Shown here one piece after another: positions 56,833-64,000 of a stretch of DNA of 64,000 nt. The stretch is from positions 87,928,435 through 87,992,434 of the forward strand of contig NC_080572.1 in NCBI RefSeq assembly GCF_030247185.1. Reading direction: 5' to 3'. A program made the position numbers and the translations under genes. The DNA comes from Malaya genurostris (taxonomy: Eukaryota; Arthropoda; Insecta; Diptera; Culicidae). How positions within the stretch are numbered: the first letter of the stretch is position 1; every line of letters starts with the position of its first letter. The notes under the pieces are model-generated. The model was not told the DNA's origin and did no database searches. It saw only the letters and a list, made by a program, of their open reading frames with translations.

Positions 56833-59040
56833 GATAATAGCATACTATTGAAAAATTGGTTAGAAGTGACCTATGTTTTCATCCACCAATCCCTGTTTTA
56901 CAAAATGACGTCAACTTTTTGTTCGGCATAGAAGGCTTTGCGTCATGCATAAAAAACACCGTATCGTTATGCGTAGTATGAAGGGAAATCTATAAATATA
57001 GGCTGCACAATATTTCTTTGCCTAGTTGATGTTTGACTGTGAATGAAACAAGTAGCTCGTCCAGTGAGCTGATGACTGGATTGTATATACGTTCACTTGC
57101 TGGATTGTCGCTTTTGCATTATGTGCTGGTGTAATTTTCTGTTGTCTGCACAACACCGCTTCGTGTTCGCTTGAATATCTTATATATCATCTAGCTATTG
57201 AAGAACCGAATCAGCGTGGTTATCGGTTCTTTTAAAATATCCCATGTATTTAGCAAATTGTTGGTAGATTTTGCCATTAAAAATACCTTACACTTCGCTT
57301 CCCGAGGCTGGGTGTCAATTTAAAACATGCAAAACTAATCGCGTAACATTTTTCTGTCATAATTTTGAATGCTCATACCTCAGTAATTTGTTGATGGATT
57401 TATATAATTCAACAACCAATCGATTCGGAAACATTTAACCTAAACTTATGAGATAACGTCATTTGAATATTTCAATTGCATACCATTGAAAAATTGGTTT
57501 GAATTGAGTATTTTATTTTGGTTTTCTGGTAACTATCAGACCAGTTTGGAATTATCGGTGATAGATTTTTCGGATATAATTTGCAGCGCTTGTTCCTCGA
57601 TGATTTGTTAATGGATTTTCCTCATTTAAATGATTCCAAAGCTTCAATATTGTAAGCTTAAAAATGTTTTAATTTGTCAACGGATCGGTTTGCATACTTA
57701 AATCTCCATTCCCATACGAACAAAACGGTGGCGCGAAAATGGATTCAGTATAAAGTTGTGTTATGATGATAATCATAGATACTTCTTCTTCATTATATGT
57801 GACTGAACAAGTTGTTGTCCCGCCAGGAATTAAACGCTTCAAAAGATTCAAAATTAAATTCTGAAACTTATCTAAAAGCGGCCTCCTCGGTTTGGTAGTA
57901 TAAATGAGTTCCACAGGCTCACATATACAGTATAATTAGATGCAATATCATATAGTATCAAAGATAAACTAAAGGTAAGTTTACCTGCGATTTTACATGT
58001 ATCGTTTGAATAGCAACCCTCGTAGAATTTGGTTAACCGCCAGTTTCAGTTTAATCATTATTAGCTTCAAAACAATAAGCGTCTGATGGCTACACGCGTT
58101 GTAACTATGACAATGTTCATTCATGTGTTAATAACATCAAGTTACAATATGAACAAAATTTCTGAATTTTGTTGCGTATCCATTCCGTATATTCCGTATA
58201 TGCCAAAGCGAAAATTAATGTAAGTAACTAAATATTTTATGCGGACTGTTTCACAAGTTTTCTTCCTCGTATTGTTGCCATATTATTTACCGACACTTTA
58301 CGAAGATTATCGACGATTTTGAAAAATGATTAATAAAATACACTATTACTGAGTTTACTGGTACAACATTTTTCGCTAAAATAAATAAAATTAATGAGTT
58401 TGTACGTTTCTCGAAGATTATTATCATAAAATAAATCAGTTTCATTTGTTCAGGTTTAAATCTTTAGGTTGTTTGTATCTAAAATTGAGCTTTCTAGTTC
58501 TAGTAGAATTCTAGCTAAAGGACGTTATTCAAAATCTTAACAATGTAAAAAATTGTGGAAAGGGATCAAAATTGAATAGAATTTATTATCAAGAAAGAAT
58601 CTAATTGTAAATTTTATCATTCGCCAACAATCTAAGCGCTTAAACTAGAGCAAGTTTGTAATTAGTCAATTGAAAAAGTTTTTAGTTTAGTGTATCGTCA
58701 TCATTATCATCTTTATTTTTGTATTTATTATGAAGACCCTAGAAACGTTCCATTTTTAATGTTATTGTGCTCGGTCGTGTCTTGAATACAACCCTCTAAT
58801 TTTTTTTTCATCTAACTATTTTTTTTCGGTAAAGAACTCGAAAATATTCGGCACGTATTTTTTATTTCAATATGGTACGTGAAATTTTTGAGATAGGATT
58901 TTTTTTTGAAATTTCGCGTTTTCGAAAAAGAGCCTTTTTTCAACAGCCTATACTGTGAAATCTAATAAAGATACAAAAATTCGTCCAAGACATGAAATGT
59001 GCGTCTTTTCCTTAGCTTTCTAATAAGCGATTCGATTCGA
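56833..59040. other. AT-rich non-coding DNA
   Basis: GAAGAACCGA to TCGGTTCTTTT (57199-57232) forms a short inverted repeat, and the surrounding 56990-57290 looks like MITE debris. No gene or protein was recognised. Confidence 0.45.
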
Positions 59041-59049
59041 TTGGGTGGC

Positions 59050-59551
59050 TGATATATATATTCATAAAAATAGTTTTCTTCGAATCTTGGAAGAAACCAA
59101 AATGATTGTTTGTTTTGCATTACTAGTTCTGATGAGGCCATCCATGAGAAGACGAAGTGAGTTTCACCACTGCAGGTACTTCCGAAACCGGAATCCGAGA
59201 ACCAATATAATCGAAGTCGATTCGTATGGCCATCAACTAACATGACTACTCTACTCTACGAGTATTTATTCAAATTTTATCGACGAACTGAGCGAATGTC
59301 TGTGTGTGTATGTATGTGTGTATGTGATAAATAATGTCACTCGGTTTTATCCGAGATCGCTGTTCTGATTTTCAAATGAAAGGTTTTACGGTCCCATACA
59401 TCGCTATTGAATTCTATCCCGATCCGACTTTCAGTTCCGGAATTACAGGATGATATGCACCGAAAAAATGAAAAAAAAATATCACTCACTTTTCTCAAAT
59501 ATGGCGTAACCGATTTTCATAAACTTAAATTCAAAAGAAAGGTCTCATGGT
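59050..59551 (-). repeat. GGAACCGGAAGT-family interspersed repeat
   Basis: Phrases such as CTTCCGAAACCGGAATCCGA (59180), CTGTGTGTGTATGTATGTGT, AAATGAAAGGTTTTACGGTC and AGTTCCGGAATTACAGGATG are the family hallmarks. The order indicates mainly minus orientation. The repeat is interrupted at 59551 by a LINE derivative and resumes at 60129. Confidence 0.7.
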
Positions 59552-60125
59552 CAGTTCGGGTTTACATCTCATCCAAGTCAGTCGATAAAACAAAACCGCT
59601 TACGTTGGGGACAGAAGAAACCAAGTACAGTATTGTGTAGTGAACAATAGACCTCGAAAATGAGTGAATCAAACGAACAAAAGCTACCGCCGGTACGAAA
59701 GAATACAATTATTGTTGACTTCAGACAGTGCGAAATTCGACCTTCGATACGATAACTTGAAGGTTTGCTTAAGGAGCAAATGCTTCTTGACATTAAACGC
59801 ATTTACTTCAATGCAATAAGACCAATAATGTTGTTTATATCCAGTTCTATAAAGAGTTGGATGCAATTCAATTCGCTAAAGACAATAATAATGTGCACTC
59901 TGTGGAGCATGAAAATATCAAGTACAACATTCCAGTATATATGGAAGATAGTGCTATAGAAGTGCGTGTGCATGATCTTCCCTCAAGCGTCTTCGATCCT
60001 TATATTTGCCAATTTAAAAATTTTTATCTAAAAACTCAAAAAAAAAATATCTAAAAACTCAGCAAAATCGGCCACGTAAAGCTTGTACGCAAAAAGGCCT
60101 GAATTAAATATCTTTTGAATAAAAA
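59552..60125 (+). mobile_element. internally deleted LINE derivative with ORF1 remnant
   Basis: It is flanked by AAAGGTCTCATGGT (59538-59551) and its copy at 60126-60139, and ends in a poly-A run. It begins CAGTTCGGGTTTACATC, as a LINE 5' end may. From ATG 59660 it encodes MSESNEQKLPPVRKNTIIVD, a TAA, LEGLLKEQMLLDIKRIY, then in another frame NVVYIQFYKELDAIQFAKDN and VYMEDSAIEVRVHDLP. These resemble LINE ORF1 proteins of mosquitoes. The rest of ORF1 and all of ORF2 are missing before the 3' end (GCCTGAATTAAATATCTTTTG). Confidence 0.7.
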
Positions 60126-60380
60126 AAAGGTCTCATGGTTCCGGAATTAGAAGGCAATATGTGCAAATTTACGAGAAAATGCGCATTTAATTCTCGGAAA
60201 TTTCTTAACCGATTTTTACAAACTAAGATGCAAATGAAAGATCTTAAAAATCCTTAAAAAATCGCCGTAAAGTTGATCCAGATCAGACTTCCGGTTCCGG
60301 TATTATAGTACGATTAGTAAAAATTTTCAATTTCATAAGTATTTTTTCACAAGCGATAGCGAAACGAGGTGCACATTTTT
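60126..60380 (-). repeat. continuation of GGAACCGGAAGT-family repeat
   Basis: GGTTCCGGAATTAGAAGGC, AATGAAAGATCTTAAAAATC and CAGACTTCCGGTTCCGGTAT mark the other side of the repeat split at 59551. Orientation is mainly minus. Confidence 0.65.
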
Positions 60381-62030
60381 ATAAAATTTACTGGTAAATT
60401 CATCTAGTTGGCAGACCGTGTTAGTTGGCCCTAGGTTCTAGGTCCTTATGGTAAAAAATCAAAAACAGATAGCGCGATTTCGGTAATTCGAACCGAGAAT
60501 CATCGACAATCTCTAAGTACGTTCGTTAATCGATTGAGTCACGAAAGCACACATCTGATTTGCTAACCGAATAAAAATTATAGTCGGAACAAATAAAATA
60601 TTAGGTTCTCCTGTATTCACAACTTTACAACCTGTTAACAACTTCATTGTGTATGTCCTTGTTGGTATATTCGACATTGTGTAGCGTATTGAATCGTTGA
60701 AACCTCAATTGCCCTAATTTTGTTGCATAATTATCTGACTATGTTTGTTTTGTCTAATTGAATCTCTAAGTGTGAGTGTTGCGGCATCATAATAGATCAG
60801 GATCAAATTTCGTAATATCATAGATGAACAATAATGATAACGATGACCATCTAACAGATAGTTTCCAATAAAAAAAACATGGGCCAAAGAGGCTGTGGAA
60901 AACACAGACCATAAACGGCCGGTGATATGAATTTGGTTTCCGCCCTCAGTCATTCCACCGGAGCCGCTTTGGACAGGCTCAGCGATCGCTAGTGCATGAA
61001 GCGCAAAAAGGTGATCCAACGCACCAGCGCCGTTCAACGTCAGACTGGGCACCACGCAAGACGAACGATTAACTTTCTCGTATCACAAGCTGTTCCACAG
61101 CAGTCAATATGTAGTTTATCAGTGTTGTATTTGAATTTGTAACACGCCGTTTGTGCACTCCCAGTTACGTCAAATGTTAATCATAATGAAGAGTGACACT
61201 TTCGATTTTAATTGATCATTATAACATAAGAAAAATTGTACTCTTTTCAACCAACTTTTCTTTATCCTGCTCAAGACGCTATAGGCCTCTAATATTATCA
61301 GTATATCGGATAAAATTTGAATATCTAACACTTGTGAATTATTTACAGCGAAATCAAAGTGCTTCCATACCTTCTGGGACAGTCTTTATATTGTATGCCA
61401 AAAAAATGACGACAAACGTTACTTTTGTCCAAAGTTGCTTCGCCGTATGCAACAGTCAACATTCTGAATGCATCCGTGCACGTTAAATTTAATACCAATT
61501 CTTTAATCCAATTTATGGATCTAAATCTAAAACACGACCACACATAAAAGCTGTCAAAAACTGACTGGACATTCAAAATGGGATCGGAATTGTCATAAGT
61601 GAGGGTCATGAGTACCAACATAACGTCACCAAACGATCAAGAATCGAACATACGTACAGAATATATTCTCATACTTAGATTCCGTACGGTAAAAGATATT
61701 CAACAAGCCGTAGATTGTTCAAATCCGTTCCTTTTAAAGGATAAATCGACATTTTTGTGTAAGCGGATTTTCGCCTTATTCCAGTAGTAGGAGTTTAGAG
61801 CGCTGTATGAAAAAGCAATGCTTGGGAGCAACGTGAAACACGATTTTTTTATACTGTAACATACAATTGTTTCTAAGTACCAAAAAGGCTGTGTACAAAA
61901 TCCTTTTTCGTGACATTTTGCCTCGAACCGATTTTAGCACGGTTCGTTTTTGGCAAAATAATCGTTCGAATATGACATATGTGAACCAGATGATAGCAGC
62001 GTTTTCGAGTTGAAAGCAATTCCATAATTA
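60381..62030. other. non-coding DNA with one GC-richer island
   Basis: At 60880-61060 base composition rises and the minus strand has an open frame (LNGAGALDHLFALHALAIAE ... GGMTEGGNQIHITGRLW) started only by GTG. It could be an exon or chance; no family was recognised. The rest is AT-rich with no gene. Confidence 0.35.
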
Positions 62031-62039
62031 TATTGATTT

Positions 62040-62650
62040 AAACTACTAACAGTAATAAATGCTGGAAGAACATACCCATATACCATTCGAATCGTTTCGT
62101 CGAGATCAGCAAATGCGTGTCACAAATAATTTCACTAAATTTTCTCGGAGATGACTCATCCGTTTTCTACAAACTCAGATTCATATGAAAAGCAGTATGC
62201 TTCTGTGAAACGAAATTAAAATAGTGTAACCCATTTTTCTCGGAGATTACTGAACCGATCTAAGATTTGAATGAAATCCAAGAATCATCTAAAATTCTAA
62301 TGAAAGGTCGTAAGATCCTATAAAACATCTTGCTTTTTAGGCAGATTCAACTTCCGCTTTAGGGATCTCAAAGATGTCTACACTGATTTTCAAACATTTT
62401 GAATCAAATGTAAACTATACAGCTTCTCATGTGAATTTAACTGACTTCGGATACACCGGTTTTCGAATTCCGGATCCAGTATCGAATCGTTTCTTAAAGC
62501 TCAAAAAGGCCAAATCGAATTTTAAAAAACATAAATACAAATTAAAGGATTTATGGTCCCATACAAAATAAATGAATATTATCCGATTCTGGAACTGCAG
62601 GGTGATAAGTTTTTAAAATTCAAACCGATATAGAAGATGACAATCAGAAA
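62040..62650. repeat. diverged GGAACCGGAAGT-family repeat
   Basis: TTTCTCGGAGATGACTC, GATTACTGAACCGATC and AATGAAAGGTCGTAAGATCC are recognisable but strongly diverged family phrases. Confidence 0.5.
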
Positions 62651-62661
62651 AAGCTTCAAAG

Positions 62662-64000
62662 TTTTTTTTTTTCATAAATACGTTTATTTCATAGGCAATA
62701 TACATAAGTTTTTCTTCGCCGTGGCATCCACAATACATAGTAGTTTAAACCTAATACATTTCGAATATCATATTAGTATGTTGGTACTCATTAGTTAATC
62801 TAAACACTGTTTTTATCAAGCGAGTTGCTATTTTAAATTACATTAAATAAAATACATTTATTTTGTACATGATCTTATAACTATTTCAGGATTGTTTGTA
62901 TCAGTTCACCACTTATATTCAATATCCTATAGTTGGCTATTGGTTGAACTCATGGAAGAGAAAACAGTTTAACATAAAATAAAATTTAAATTGGAACTCC
63001 AATGGATTTAATGAAATGATAAAGAAGTTTCATGTATGGAAGGTCACGACAAGCAAGAATGTCGCGAACTGGGACATTGGATAGTCTACCTTGGGTACGC
63101 AAGGAATTTATTAGTTGAGATCTGACATCACGAAACTCCACGCATGTCCAAACAACATGGTCAATATCGCGGTAACCTTCGCCGCAAGCACAATGATTAG
63201 TCTCGGAAAGTCCAATTCGAAGGAGATGTGCATCTAACGTGTAGTGATTGGACATGAGTCTGGACATCACACGAATGAAATCTCTACTCACATCCAGTCC
63301 CCTGAACCATGCCTTTGTCGATATTTTAGGAATAATTGAGTGCATCCACCGACCCAGATCATCTTTATCCCAAGAAGCTTGCCAGCTGGCAAGTGTTCTT
63401 TGGCGAGACGCGCTATAGAATTCGTTGAAAGCAATCGGTCTCTCATAAATTTCACCCTCAATAGCACCACGTTTGGCTAAAATATCGGCTCTTTCATTGC
63501 CTGGAATGGAGCAATGAGCCGGAACCCAAACTATTGTGATTAGATAATTATTATTCAATATGTCGTTCAGACACTGTTTTATTTTACCCAAGAAAAACGG
63601 TTCATTTTTGCCAGCAGCGTTTGAGCGAATGGCTTCAATTGCACTCAGACTATCTGTGAAGAGGAAATAATGGTTTGGAGATAATGTGACGATTACATTC
63701 AAGCTATAATGAACTGCTGCTAACTCTGCTATATAAACAGATGCAGGTTCTTGAAGCTTGAATGAGGCCGAAACATTATTGTTGAACATACCAAACCCTG
63801 TCGCTTCTTCCATTCGCGATCCGTCCGTGTAAAACATTTTCTCAGAGTTAATATGCCTGAACTTACTTGAAAATATTTTTGGGATTTCCATAGAGCGTAG
63901 GTGGTCCGGGATTCCACGCACTTCGCGCTGCATGGATGTGTCGAAAAATAAAGTTGAGTCAGGTACATTTAGGAGGCTGACACGGATAGGAATATATCTT
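62662..64000 (-). mobile_element. 3' part of an I/Loner-like LINE, runs off the window
   Basis: The 3' end is marked by a poly-A tail (T-run at 62662-62672 on the plus strand) and about 310 bases of 3' UTR. The rest is the C-terminal end of ORF2. The open frame is undamaged, so this copy is young compared with the other LINEs here. The 5' part lies outside the window. Confidence 0.85.
62986..64000 (-). CDS. LINE ORF2 C-terminus with RNase H domain (partial)
   Basis: At least 338 codons, open up to the window edge without a stop. RNase H motifs are MFYTDGSRMEE (first Asp), VYIAELAAVHYSL (Glu), LFTDSLSAIEAI (Asp) and VWVPAHCSIPGNERAD (His and last Asp). This is followed by RQRTLASWQASWDKDDLGRW and a C-terminal Cys-rich knuckle, HCACGEGYRDIDHVVWTC. 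This arrangement is typical of I and Loner lineage non-LTR elements, where RNase H removes template RNA during integration. Confidence 0.9.
   Translation of the reverse strand, partial: RYIPIRVSLLNVPDSTLFFDTSMQREVRGIPDHLRSMEIPKIFSSKFRHINSEKMFYTDGSRMEEATGFGMFNNNVSASFKLQEPASVYIAELAAVHYSLNVIVTLSPNHYFLFTDSLSAIEAIRSNAAGKNEPFFLGKIKQCLNDILNNNYLITIVWVPAHCSIPGNERADILAKRGAIEGEIYERPIAFNEFYSASRQRTLASWQASWDKDDLGRWMHSIIPKISTKAWFRGLDVSRDFIRVMSRLMSNHYTLDAHLLRIGLSETNHCACGEGYRDIDHVVWTCVEFRDVRSQLINSLRTQGRLSNVPVRDILACRDLPYMKLLYHFIKSIGVPI

Noticed and set aside
53973..56840. 8-bp target duplication for the hAT-like element
   Set aside because: The flanks TAGACTTT and GATAATAG do not match, so the superfamily call remains tentative.
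60714..61055. 113-codon minus-strand frame as a gene
   Set aside because: Initiated only by GTG, no recognised domain and no supporting splice sites; kept only as a GC-richer island.

Overview
The window looks like nuclear DNA of a mosquito, most probably a culicine close to Aedes. It is AT-rich and intron-containing. It holds two insect genes, Pur-alpha and an SLC7-type cationic amino acid transporter, in a dense field of nested transposons: BEL/Pao, copia, jockey/I/R1-like LINEs, a tRNA-derived SINE, DD34D and DD37E mariners and many MITEs. DD37E (ITmD37E) elements and chuvirus-like glycoproteins carried by BEL/Pao elements are both known from mosquitoes. The species call is inference; no database search was possible.

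Layout. 1-10.5 kb: a decayed DD34D mariner split by a young 9.2 kb BEL/Pao element on the minus strand, with LTRs about 99.5% identical, a PHD-finger Gag-Pol, an envelope-like glycoprotein and a leader made of hairpin-rich 100-bp repeats. 10.5-18.3 kb: a LINE remnant, a Harbinger-like MITE, and a 1.29 kb mariner nested in an inverted-repeat element. 18.3-19.4 kb: the Pur-alpha coding exon (+ strand), followed by long AT-rich non-coding DNA. 23.5-24.5 kb and 28-31.4 kb: two decayed ITmD37E elements, the second split by an internally deleted copia element. 32-41 kb: LINE RT remnant, SINE with target-site duplication, a third ITmD37E copy, and a TTAA-flanked piggyBac-like element with an inner MITE. 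41.5-42.3 kb: signs of exons of unidentified minus-strand gene(s). 43-48 kb: tandem and foldback repeats and an R1-like LINE fragment.

49.5-53.6 kb: a five-exon minus-strand CAT-family transporter whose last exon adds an unusually long cytoplasmic tail. 54-56.8 kb: a possible hAT-like element containing a LINE fragment. 59-62.6 kb: copies of the GGAACCGGAAGT interspersed repeat and an internally deleted LINE derivative. 62.7-64 kb: the 3' part of an I/Loner-like LINE with an open RNase H domain running off the window.

The two host genes have no evident functional link. Almost everything else is layered transposition. Several layers can be ordered because target-site duplications or the interrupted sequence are still readable: BEL in mariner, copia in ITmD37E, mariner in an inverted-repeat element, and piggyBac-like, foldback MITE and LINE derivative in GGAACCGGAAGT repeats. 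Most recognisable elements lie on the minus strand.
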